Of a stretch of 64,000 bases of DNA, positions 39,070-50,063 are shown in pieces. The position numbers and the translations under genes are program-made. The notes beneath the pieces are model-generated. The model saw nothing but the letters and a program-made list of their open reading frames with translations. It was not told the DNA's origin and made no database searches. Position 1 is the stretch's first letter, and the number at the start of each line of letters is the position of its first letter. Source of the stretch: Smittia aterrima (Eukaryota > Arthropoda > Insecta > Diptera > Chironomidae); assembly GCA_033063855.1 (NCBI GenBank), contig CP093830.1:10044854-10108853 (forward strand), given 5' to 3'.

Positions 39070-40535
39070 CAACCAATAAAAATCTATCATCATCCGGACG
39101 ACCAGTCGTTACGAAAAAATCACAAATCGAAGCAGCAGGCTCGAGTACACTTCCAGCAGCCGAATCTCTATGATCATCGAAACTTTTACCATTCGGCATT
39201 CAACAATTACCAGCATTTGCAGCCGTCTACAATAACAACCCAGCCAGGACTAAACAATTGCAACTTTTTCTAAAGAATTCCGGATGGTGATGCGAAGAAT
39301 GATCGGCGACGATTTTCAAAAACATTAAAAAGTTTAAAAAGAAAACCTTTAGAGACATCTTTAGATTCAATTTCCATTGATAATCTACTTACAAAAGAAG
39401 AAACTTAAGAAGAGTTAAATCTATAGAAAGGAAAAACTCCGCGAGCAATGAAGAAAAAAGTGTAACAGGAGAAATGCAATAGCTTTACCACAGACAGATG
39501 AAACTCACAGTCGAACTAAAAAAAGAAAAATTCATTTCCGATTTTTTTTAAATAACTTTTAATTCACTGATCATGAGAAAATGTAGGAGGAAGTCACTTA
39601 ACACTCAAAAACACGAACAGAACTCTCTCAGAATAGAAAACCAATTTTGTAGTTTACTAACAGGAAAAAGACACAGTCGAGAGTCCCGAACAAGAGAAAA
39701 TAGGAGAGTTGATGATCGCCCGGGGATAAACTCTGGACTGAGAAAGATTTTAAACAGTCCTTAGAAGGGAAGATCCATCGAAACAGCAAAAACTTGAATA
39801 TTTCTCACATTAATCTCATTATATGTGTATGGCTAGTAATAAATAAATAATCGCGATAATCGTGGATTGGTACAATCTGGGGACCTTTTTGTTTAAAGGG
39901 GCTTAGTCTTCTCAGTCAATTCTTTATCAAAGAACCTCGGGCGACGTCTCGATAGACAAACCACAAATCGCCCTCTCACATTTCATTCCCTCAACGAAAA
40001 AAAAAAATCAAGATCAATCCTTTGAAGAAGATGAAGAGACGAAGGAGATTCTTTAAAATTTGAGATGAAAAAAATAAAAAGTTAAAATATATTTAATGTT
40101 TTTTGATGAAATAAACTCGAAATGGGAAGAGAAATGATGAAGAAGATAAAATATTTAATTTTAAAAATTAAAAACTCTATTTATATTATTGAGAAAAGAA
40201 GAAATCGCGAAAAGAAGAAAATTATAATACATGTAAAAAATTATTAATTAAAGATATTTAAATGTACATAGTTCAATCGCCTTGAATTATTTTTCTATTT
40301 CAGGCAACTCTGGAAAGAAATCGATCTTGCATCTATTTTTATCGAAGACAAAAAAGCGAATTTCAATTATTTTTCTTTTTCAAAGAATCTTCTACGGAAT
40401 AATTTATTTTCAATCAGAAGGTATCTACATAGTTCATCTAACTTTACATGACTTTACACCCACTCAGTGCGGGGTGAATTTCACAAGAAAAAAATTGGGT
40501 ACTGTTACGATTTTAGCTTACAGCATTTTGCTGAG
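39070..40535. other. Convergent 3' UTRs of spred (+) and Milton (-)
   Basis: The two stop codons face each other across about 1.47 kb. Overlapping AATAAA hexamers at 39838-39847 fit a spred 3' UTR of about 0.8 kb. The stretch 40060-40270 is very AT-rich. TTTATT at 40403-40408 reads as AATAAA on the minus strand and could end Milton. Short open frames here (for example 40282-40539) have no recognised domain. Confidence 0.55.
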
Positions 40536-43075
40536 TTAAAGTAAGCCGCCCTTACGTCCAAAGAGCAAACTGGAGATTGAACCGACAAAGCCTTCGACCA
40601 ATGACTTCTCTTCTTCTTTTGGCTTTTCAATTCGTCCAAGATCAGGACGAATATTTACAGTTCCTAAGTCTTGACGTTGACCTGAATGACCATTTGTGAG
40701 ACTTCTACGCGATTTCTGCCTTTGAACTCGATTCAATTTACGTTCGGAATGCTTCTTGGAATCAATTGTTGTCTTGTCGCTTAAGGACGATGATGCATGA
40801 GCCTTGAGATTCTCATCTGAATTTCTTTTCTCTGCAAAATTTCGAAGACTTGTAAGCTGTGCCATTGGGCTTGACCGTGAAGTGTAAATGTTAGAACTGT
40901 AAAGAGCAAGTGGACTGATGCGGCACGACGGCGTCATAATATTCTCTAATCCAAGAGTTTCGACTTGTTCAAGAAGTCTTAGAGATCTTAGAGCTTTCTT
41001 TTCCAGATGAATAAATGCATTCTTGTTCTTAACAGAAGGTGCTAGTTCAGGAGACAACGGACGGGTTGGTGAAGTGCTACGTGAGTTGCCCTCCGTTGGC
41101 GAATTACAAGGCGTTACCGTTGGGGAGAAGTTTTGACCCGAAGGAGTATTTAAAGCGCTCGGCGTGACAGCCTTGATGCCTCTCTCATTCAAAACAGAGG
41201 CGAGGCCCATGTTCACAGAGAAAGTGCTGCATGAATTACGTCGCGAGAGGATTCGAGGTGTAGGAGGAGCGCTGAAAATGAAGAAACCATTAGTATCTGA
41301 TTGAGAGTGAAAATAAATCGAGAAGCTAACGTTGCTTGTCTAGAGTTGACATTCGATTGCATCCTTGACGACATTTGAGAAGGCGGCATGCTGAAAGTGA
41401 TGCTTGAAGTACCATCATCCGGATGAAGAACTGTGCTGTTTGTGAAAGTATAAACGCAACCGAGAGACTGGAATTGCTTTCCTGGATGATCGTCGATATC
41501 CTCTGAAAAATAAAATTATTAATTAAATTTCAAGTTGAAAAACTTTTACTCTCTCACCTTCAACATCGCATAACGAATACATTTGAAGTCCAAGATCTTC
41601 CAATTTTCGTTCACCTCTCACTTTGATTCTCTCGTTATCATGGAGCAATCCTCCCATCGTCGGTGTAGCTAATCGAGACCAATTGTTCAAAGTTTGACTT
41701 CCTTCAAGTGGTTTTACTATTTCAAGTTTCTTTGGCATTTTCCATTGCGTAGTCGTTGACATCGATCCAGCAGATAATGTCGAGAAAATTGATTCTGGAG
41801 TTCGACACATCGGTTGATCGTCATAAGAATAAGTTCCAGCTGGAGCGTATGACAGCATTGCTCGTCGCGAGAGAATTTCGCTGGGAGTCAAACGCTTCAA
41901 CGCTTCTTCGAGATCTTTCGCGCCAGGCGTCCCTGGAACTCCTATCTGAGACTTGGCTGGATATTCGTCTTGTAAAATCTTTTCTACTTTCATCGGTGGA
42001 CCATAAATTGTGCTATAGAAAGGATCGCCATCGCTTGAAATCAAACTTGATATTCTAGGTTTTGATGAGACGGAGCTCATGGCCATCGATCCGATTTGAG
42101 ACATTCCTTCGGTTGGAGATTTTTCTCTCCCCGAGTTTTGAACGAACTTCATTGTATCGCAGACATTTTTATAAGTTTTTGGCATTCCAGGATCTGAAAG
42201 GATTCCAGAATCTAACGAATCCATTAACTCAGACTGCAATGAGTCGTTGGCGTAGTAAGGATTAGCGACTGGAATTAGGGAACTTCTCACACTCGGCATT
42301 GACTTCTTCATGTGCTTTCTCAGTAAATCTTGGGTTTCGTGAAGCAAAGCCAAGGTTTCAAAATACCGTGACTTGAACTCAGTGAGCTCTTGTGCCAGAA
42401 GATCTTGATTCTCTTTGGTGATGCATAAAATCGACGATGTCTCTTCATTTTCGGTTGAGAGCGTGTGAAGTCTCATCTCAGTCTCGCTGAGTCGCCTCGA
42501 CAGTAAAGTTATTTCATCAAACTGCTGTCGATTCTCTTCCTTGTATCGTTCCAACTCAAGACTCAGACTATCGAATTCCATTGTTCTCGTGGAGAGTTGC
42601 TGGTTCAGATCTTCCAAAAGTTTTCGCTCATTTTCCTCAAGCTCATCGGATTGCTCGACGATTTGAAGGACCTCAGCCCTTAAAATTTTATTTTCTTCCT
42701 CCAGTGTCGTGATTTTCCTTTGCATAAGTTCTAAGTTAATTGACTTAGATGTTGTTGGGGTCGCTAAAATAAACAAAATAATAAAATCTCGGTGAATCAT
42801 TGATGGGAAGCTGTCGTCTTACCATTTTCACTGGGACAGTCATCGTCACTTGTTAGTATATTGATGAGGTCATTCTTCTGGTTTAACTGATAGGATAATT
42901 GCTCGAGATTTTCGTTTGCACTCTTCAAATCTGTTTGAAGTTGCTCGATTCGATCTTCGAGTTTTGTGTTTTTGTCCAAAAGTTCCTTTCCAATTGACGC
43001 TGATAACAACAAATCGCGTTCCTTCTCCTCAAGTATCGATTTTAGTTTTTGCAAATCGTCATTGTTCTGATTCAT
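40536..43075 (-). CDS. milt: Milton/TRAK, mitochondrial kinesin adaptor (HAP1-N and Milton domains)
   Basis: On the minus strand the coding exons run 43075-42823, 42763-41558, 41502-41331 and 41271-40536, giving 788 residues in one frame. The start of the protein holds LEEKERDLLLSASIGKELL (about 15-33), the core of the HAP1 N-terminal coiled coil, followed by further coiled coil to about residue 230. The family hallmark EIVKPLEGSQTLNNW lies near 440-455, and GCVYTFTNSTVLHPDDGT follows in the next exon, then GLASVLNERGI near the last quarter. Known relatives link Miro on mitochondria to kinesin-1 (and dynein) for axonal transport. The ATG at 43075 was chosen because the region between the acceptor (exon start at 43101) and this ATG does not join in frame with any upstream exon I can see. 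Compared with fly and human relatives the N-terminus and the Ser/Pro-rich tail are short. Confidence 0.93.
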
Positions 43076-43488
43076 AATGCACAGAATGGCACAGCATGGA
43101 ACTGAAAACATACAAACGAGTTAAAGACGCAACTTCAAAATTGGCTTAACCATTGTATAATTTAATTGGATTCTCGCTAATTGTTACTGCTTAACTTTTA
43201 TAAATATTGGGAGTATTCGCTAATAAAAAGATGTTTACTTGAAAATATTTCCAATGACCTTCGCCGTCTATGGATAAAGTCCATCCCTGATTTAGATCTG
43301 TCTTAAGTTAACAAGACACGATTTCTCACCTCAAATTTAACAGGAAGATTGACGCGGAGTCGCGTTGAAACTGGTTCTGATAACACAATGAAATTAAATG
43401 AAGTCGCTCGTGACTCCTGAATGGCCTTCTCGAAAGATATTTGACACATCGTCTTCCGAGACCGACAAGAGGCTCTTGCTTGATTCAA
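43076..43488 (-). other. Candidate 5' UTR exon of Milton with splice junctions
   Basis: The second exon of Milton begins at 43101 after a TTTTCAG acceptor, with 26 untranslated bases before the ATG. An upstream exon probably ends at 43330 at a strong donor (GAG|GTGAGA). If joined, its open frame would stop within the next exon (after about nine codons), so it would be a 5' UTR carrying an upstream reading frame. The 5' limit of this exon is not defined. Confidence 0.4.
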
Positions 43489-44382
43489 TATTTATCTGCT
43501 TTGTTGAATCAATAACATCGATTATTAGCAGAAATTGTTTTTTTTGCTTATTTTTAGTCTTAAACGCTACACGATGACTTTTTTCGCGAATTTCAATCGA
43601 TTTCGACACTTTAAAGCACCTTCGATCGTTAACTTTCACTATTATCTTGAGCGATTACACATTTATGACGCAATAGTTCATACGCAAAAAGTCCTTCCAT
43701 GAAAATAAGAAAGGGAAAGAAGGAAAACACTTTGAGCTTGCACAGGACAGAAACATAAAGAAAATTACATACCGGGAGATTCCAAAGAAAAGTTGTTTTC
43801 GATTTTTGAGTTTGTCTGTCATGTGACTGACTTGTTCGTTAACTACATCGAGGCTAGGGGGAATAAAATTAATTGTAAAATAAAATTGACTTCAAATATT
43901 TATTTGGAAAATATTTCCAATCATCGGAAAATATTTTTAAATTGTAAGAAGAAATTTAGATTTCAAAAACCATTTTTCACTTTCCGATTTTATAAAATCC
44001 AAATGAATAAAAAAAAACTTAATTCTATAAATTTATTGTTGATTTTTTTACTCAAATTTTCAACAAAATTCGTACAAAAAATATTTGGCGCGAAGTATTT
44101 TTTTTATTAAATTGATAAATTCCAACGGTTGCGATAACAAAAACTCACATCGCGTAAGAAACTCTGGACAATCCACGAATCAAAATCAGACTGCACAAGT
44201 TCGTTATGTTTAAAAGATGAGAAATTATGTCATCGACTTGGATTTAGTTTGGCCATGAAAAATGTGAAGCAAAAAAATTGCCGATTGACTAACTTGTTGA
44301 GATCAAAACAAGTTTTCACAAAAAATTATGCAAATTTTAAATTTCTTTTATTTCAATCTTTAACATTTAATTCACAAAGTTT
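43489..44382. other. Gap between Milton and Rrp12
   Basis: About 0.9 kb of AT-rich DNA. TTTATT at 44347-44352 reads AATAAA on the minus strand and is the likely poly(A) signal of Rrp12, some 30 bp past its stop. A second candidate Milton first exon, with an initiator-like TCAGTC, may end at 43773. No further gene is seen. Confidence 0.5.
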
Positions 44383-47300
44383 TTAAGCTTTTCCCTTCTT
44401 TCCTTTAGATTTATTAGAAATTCCTTTGAATTGGTTTCCACCTTTCGTTCGCTTCCTTCGATTCAAAGAGTTGCGGCTCAAAGCGACATAAGCGTAAGGT
44501 TCGTGTTTTCCTTTCTTCTTAAGATCTCCGCCAGATTTAGATGATTTATATTCTGAGCCTGGATTTTTGCTGACCGTTGATATCTTCGATGATTTTGAAT
44601 AATTTGAACGACCAGATTTAACTGACGCTGCTAATGGACGATGGATTCCGGATCCACCAGCTTGATACGAGTTCAAAGCGAATTTCTTCTTTGATGGTCC
44701 ATCCTTCTCATCATCAGATGCTTCATCGTAGACTTGCGTTTTGGCTTTGTCTTTATAGCCAGTCATGTCATCATCGTCGCTGTCTGTTGCTTGATCTTCG
44801 ATATCTTCAATGATGAGTCGACCATCTGTTGCTGTCTTGAATCCTCGATTTGAGTCTTTACCCTTCGACTTAACGTTCTTTAGATTCGATGGTGGAGGCT
44901 TTGATGCTGTAAAAGGAAAAGTTGAGAAATCTTCGATCACTTGAAACAAAACAAAACTTACTAGTTATTCTACTGAAAGCGTCAGCATCAGCGAGATCAA
45001 CAATCGTATCTTCATTTTCACGAATGTAAGTGGCAGGATTCTTTGTTTTCTGCTTCGGATTCTCTTTTTCATCCTCATCATCTGACATATCAGAGTCGCT
45101 GTCAGCAAGAATATCGTCGATGCTGAAAATAGCGAAATGTTAGTACAAAAAGAAATATTTTAAATGTTATTAAAGAAACTCACGTCATGCTCTTCTTTTC
45201 CAAGTTGAGTAACTCATCATCTGAATCATCATCTGCGCCACCCTTTGACTTCTTCTTCAATCCTTCCAAACGATTGCGTTTAGCTCTGTTCGTTTCTTTT
45301 TTGATATTTCGTAATTTCTTATGAAGCACTTCATCCGATCCTGGAACCAGTTTGATAATTTCTTCTGGCGTAAACTTTTTGCATAACTTTTTAAGCAAAT
45401 ACGACAAGATGAGACGACAATGACGACGTGTGTCAACAACCATCAAGTTAATCGACTTCATGATGAATCTCAAGTGGTTTGCAACAAAAGGCGATGGGAG
45501 AACCTTCACAAAGATCACGAGGAAATGCAAACTCGCATTCACAACGTTTCGTTGATTAGCAACAACCAAATTTTGAATGCCATCGATCATAAAGTTCAAA
45601 GCGTCGACTGTGAGTTTCTCTGCAAACTCTTGAAGAATAAACTTCAATGCAGTGACACAATTTGTGATGAGTTGATTGTCGTCTCCAACTAAACCTGCAC
45701 TGATTGCATCAACGAGTTCATTCATCGCATCAGCATTCTCATAAACTTGACCAACAGATCTCAACAAGTTGTATGCGATTCCATCTTTCATGACTGCTTC
45801 GTTGTTGAAACTTGCCAAGACCTCAGACAAAGAGACTTTAATAATCTTACTCTTCGGACTTATTGATTCCTTCTTTTCAAGAACAATGTTGAAGCAAGCC
45901 AAACGCATGACTTGAGTGCCTTCAACAACCTTGTAAGTCGTGCTTGTTAGAATCTTCTCAATCGTGTCGATTTCAGCAGAGACGAACTCTAAGCAACCGT
46001 CATTTTCACTTGATAAGATGTCTTGAAGCAATTTGTAAGCCTTCTTCAAACGTCGTCTAAGACTTTGATTCTTCAATTTATCTTCATCTTCTTCCTTCTT
46101 TTCTTTCTTGTCTTTCACTAAAGTATTAACGATGTAATTATTGAACAGCTCCTTGATCTTTTCAGCTGATTGGAATAGAGCAATCGCTTCGACAATATCA
46201 AACAACATGTCATACATGAAGCTTCCCGGTCCTTTCTGATTCAGCTTCTCAATCACAATATCGAACTTTGCGTCAAGAACTTCTTGGGGTGTCACTGCCA
46301 AGTAAAGCTTCGTAACTTCAAATGTTGATGCGCGAATCTCGTTCTCGTACGTTGTAGACGGTTTTGTTGTGTAAATGTTGAAGAAAATTGGTAGAAAGCC
46401 TTTCGCAGATTTAGACAAAACTTCTTTCTCGTCATCAGTTTCAAGGTTACTCAGAAGTTCTTTTAATCCATCGAGAATTGGAGGACGCAGATCTGGATTT
46501 TCACTGAGAACTTTACCAAGTTTTGGAGCAAGAGTTCTAAAGTTGTGAATGTCCTTTGGTTTGCGACAGAAACCAGGAAGGAGACCCCACAACTGACAAC
46601 AAAGTAGCTCGTAGATGTGAGCTTCAGATTTGTTGTTTTTCTCCTTCAGAGCTTGTAACTTTAATAAGCACTGCTCTGCCAACTTGTAGATGTGACGCCC
46701 GAAGTATTCAAGCGACGAGTTCTGTAGACCTTCTCGTAACAAAGGCAAAATCCACGAGCGTTTCAACGACATGTTGCCATTAGCTTCTGTTAAAGGAATG
46801 CACGTTAAAACCGTTTCTGTGTCCATTGATGTGATTGCAGAAAGAACCGCGTGCTCGATGTGAACTCGTTGAGCACTTTGTTCGTCATAGCGCATTCCCA
46901 AAATTGTAACTGCTTCTTCAAGATCATCAGCAAAATGTTTTCCCATTGCTTCGAAGGCGACACTGCAAATTACGAGAATGTGACTCGAAGTAGCACCGAA
47001 CGGAGCTGACAAAGCTTTCGTGAGAGTTTTAATAATTTTCTTGAACGATTGACGACTCTCAACCGAGGGCATTTGCTCTGTAGCGCAAATTGGTTTGACA
47101 CAGTCTTCTAAAATTTCCTTGAGAGCATTCGACGTTCCTGAAACTACTTCCATCTTGTCGCTCAACCATAAATCGTTGATGCAGATTTCGAAGAATCTCG
47201 GCAAAGCTTGAACGCAAATTTGTTGACTAAGATCTACCAACTTGATATGAGCTTGCTTCATGACCATGATCCAAGCGAGGACTTGTCGGAAATCAGTTCG

Positions 47301-48574
47301 ATCAGGACGATATTCATAAAGAGCTGACACGAGACGTCCAACCAATTGTGACGAAAGATTGTTGCATTTCGAGTTGAAGAGTGCGTGGAACGTCTGGAAG
47401 CAGTTTGTTCGCACGAGCATGTTTCCTGAAGTCATGATCGACAAAAGATGTTCAGAAATAACTTTGATATCATCTTTGTGAAATCCAGGAAGAATAGTTT
47501 GAAGCAATCCCAGGACGTGAAGCAAAAGCGTTTGATTGTTGTTAATGATTTCTGGTTTAAATTGATCGACACAGAACATTGCGGCTCTTGCTGACGCTGG
47601 ATGAACGATGTTAAGAGGCTCAACCTTCATTTCTTCTTCATCTGAGTCTTGGCCTTCTTTTTTAGGAGGAAGCATGAAACAACTTCCAAACAAAACGCTG
47701 GTGATTGCATGTTGCGCTGCTTTCCTGACCTTCGGCTTTGTGTGAATCGTAAAGGAGAGAATTGCATCGAAGAACTTCAAGCTGCTACTTAATTTCCATT
47801 GTGAATACTCTTGAGCACGAAGAACAACTGACAAAGTGCTGATGATTGTTCTTAAGAGATTTATATCAGATGAGTCAACGAATCTTGCAATCAAATCAAG
47901 AAGAACTCCAGCAGTTTCATTGAATTTCTTACGAAGCACAGCTTCGGGAACTGACTTGATTCCCATGTTGAGCAACATCAAAGCCGCTTGAATGTCGGAA
48001 TCTTCTTTAGCATTCTCAATCGTCTCCATCAAAGCTAAAAAGTATTCTGTACTCGACTCAGTTCCTCCCTTTTCTTTAATGACTTCAGTCAGAGCAGCGA
48101 GGATCGCTAACATTTCTTTGTGCATTTGTGAGCCGGCTTTGAAGTTGTTGATTAGCTTGCTGAACGACGTGTTGGAGCATGCACTGAACTGGGATGCGAA
48201 CGTTGTTGCTTGACTGATCGATCGTTGCGATTGAGAGAAGGCATCGTCGTCAATGTTGAAATCTCTTAATGAACCAGCAATTGAATGAACTGGATCCGGC
48301 TTTTTAAAAGATTCGATTGCTTCGTGCTTCTCGACGTTGTCCATTGTAAGGCCATTGTTATTATTTGGTGATGGAGCTAAAATATAAACATAATTAATTA
48401 TCATTCCATTGCATGCAGAAGCGGAAACTCACTTATCAACAAATTTGATTGGAAAAATCTGCTTTTTGCCTTCGAACGATATTTAGTCACTTCAGGATTT
48501 GAAATCGACGATTGTCCTTTGTGCACTTGCTTCGTTCCCACTTTCTTCTTCAATTTACTTCTAAACTTCGTCAT
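44383..48574 (-). CDS. Rrp12: Rrp12-like ribosome biogenesis and export factor (HEAT repeats, NUC173)
   Basis: The minus-strand exons run 48574-48433, 48376-45184, 45122-44962 and 44906-44383. The sum is 1339 residues, close to the usual size of the family. The N-terminus is basic (KFRSKLKKKVGTKQ). The long second exon encodes an alpha-helical HEAT-repeat body that fits the NUC173/RRP12 family. The C-terminus has acidic segments (DDILADSDSD, DSDDDD) and ends in the family-typical PYAYVALSRNSLNRRKRTK followed by a Lys/Gly-rich tail. Known Rrp12 binds pre-40S and pre-60S particles in the nucleolus and helps their maturation and nuclear export. The start ATG lies in a separate 142-nt exon whose phase 1 donor fits the next acceptor. 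The gene is in the same orientation as Milton and divergent from the transporter gene. Confidence 0.93.
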
Positions 48575-50063
48575 TTCAACTCTGATTACTGATTTATTTT
48601 AAGGAAATTGAACTCGTGAAATCTTTTATTTATTTCGAGCACATGTGAAACTCGGTTTGTGAGTTACATTTATCTTCATGAAGCGCTTTGAGAATATTTT
48701 GAATCTCCCGCCGTAAATGATGTCACGTAAAATATTTCTTGTATCGATTACGAGCAGAAAGAGAACAATCCTAGTTTATCATAAATAATTGAAAGATGAG
48801 AATGAAATATCGATAAAATTTATTTTTAAAGCAGACACTTGAGGTCCTCTAAATATTCGATTCTTGCTCGTGCTCAGAAGTCTTCATGCAAGTTATAAGT
48901 CATCGTTCATATTATTCTCCAGTCATCGTTCTCCCAACGAAGTTACATAAAAAAAATCTTTTCAAACGTCAGAATGGAATACTCAAAGCAAACTTTGAAC
49001 TACAAAAAGCTCAATCGCTTAAAAAATAATTTATTTGACAAGAAAAAAAGCAATTATCATTTGAATGCGAGAATATTTAAAGTGCGCAGCGCAATAAAGT
49101 TGTTCACTTAAGATTTTGTCATCAAATAATAAATAATGACATTCATCAAACAGATGGAATCTTCAAAGTCGTCTCGTTTATTGCAACAGGAAACTTGAGG
49201 ATACTTTAGATTAAAATGTTTCTCCTTCATTAACATCTTCGATATTTATTAGTCTCACTTAAATTCAGGTTTCGGCTTAAACCTGTTTATCCACGTGTAA
49301 ACAAAAAGTTTACATTTTTGTGTGAATTGGAATTACGGGAACTACACAAAGTAAGAACAAGTTTCTCATGAATCGAAGGTCAAACTCTTGATATCGAACA
49401 ATTGTCCTTTAGTCGTTGAACTTGATTTTTATTTGAGTACGAAGTGCGTCATAAAATTTTCTCTCAACAAAGTTTTGGAAACTTTCTTGAATTTATAAAT
49501 ATTTTCATGCAAATTCTTGTAAAGCAATTAAATAAATAACTTCCGCATAAAAAACTGCTGAGCAAGGAGATTCAAACGTAAGACGATGACAATCCACATT
49601 CTTACGAAGCTTCTAAGAGAGATCGAGTTGAGAATATCCCAGCGATCGACCACTTTTCTCGATACTTAAAAGCGTAAAAATATTTTCTCTCGCTGAATTC
49701 TCTCGCGATTTAACAGTTGCGCTCATCTTGGAGCTCTTTCAGTCCATCGTTTTATTCAACAGTTGTGTTCTCTTGTTGAAAGCGTTAAGTCTTGAAAACA
49801 TTTGTTCTTGGATAATAATTTGAAGAGGGAAACCACAAAAAGTTTTTCCGGATTGCGCGATTACATTTCCTCGAAGCAAGTTCAGTCTACAATAATATCA
49901 CGATCAGATAGGACCGAAGAGAAAAGTCTCGCGAGTGAACATATCCGGGTTAAAATTTTAATATTAGATCTGAAATTTTCGCGGTGAAATTAAGAAAGAG
50001 TTCAAAGAACTCAAATTGTGACGAGTGGAATTTAAAGAATTTATTAAATCAAAAGTTAATAAA
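48575..50063. promoter_or_regulatory. Divergent promoter region between Rrp12 and the ABC transporter
   Basis: About 1.5 kb with no gene. An exact DREF element TATCGATA at 48808-48815 lies about 235 bp upstream of the Rrp12 ATG; this motif is typical of growth-related fly promoters. On the other side, TCAGTC at 49739-49744 is an initiator match about 320 bp before the transporter ATG. No TATA box stands out beside either. Confidence 0.5.
48808..48815. promoter_or_regulatory. DRE (DREF-binding) site TATCGATA
   Basis: An exact palindromic match to the DNA replication-related element, known in Drosophila to drive housekeeping and growth genes. Its position suits the Rrp12 promoter. Use in this species is inferred. 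Confidence 0.5.

Noticed and set aside
44150..44235. A minus-strand stretch ending at a GTGAGT donor that might be an upstream Milton exon (encoding a segment with DSWIVQSF).
   Set aside because: The phase (0) does not fit the Milton acceptor, there is no ATG in frame, and it lies next to the Rrp12 3' end.
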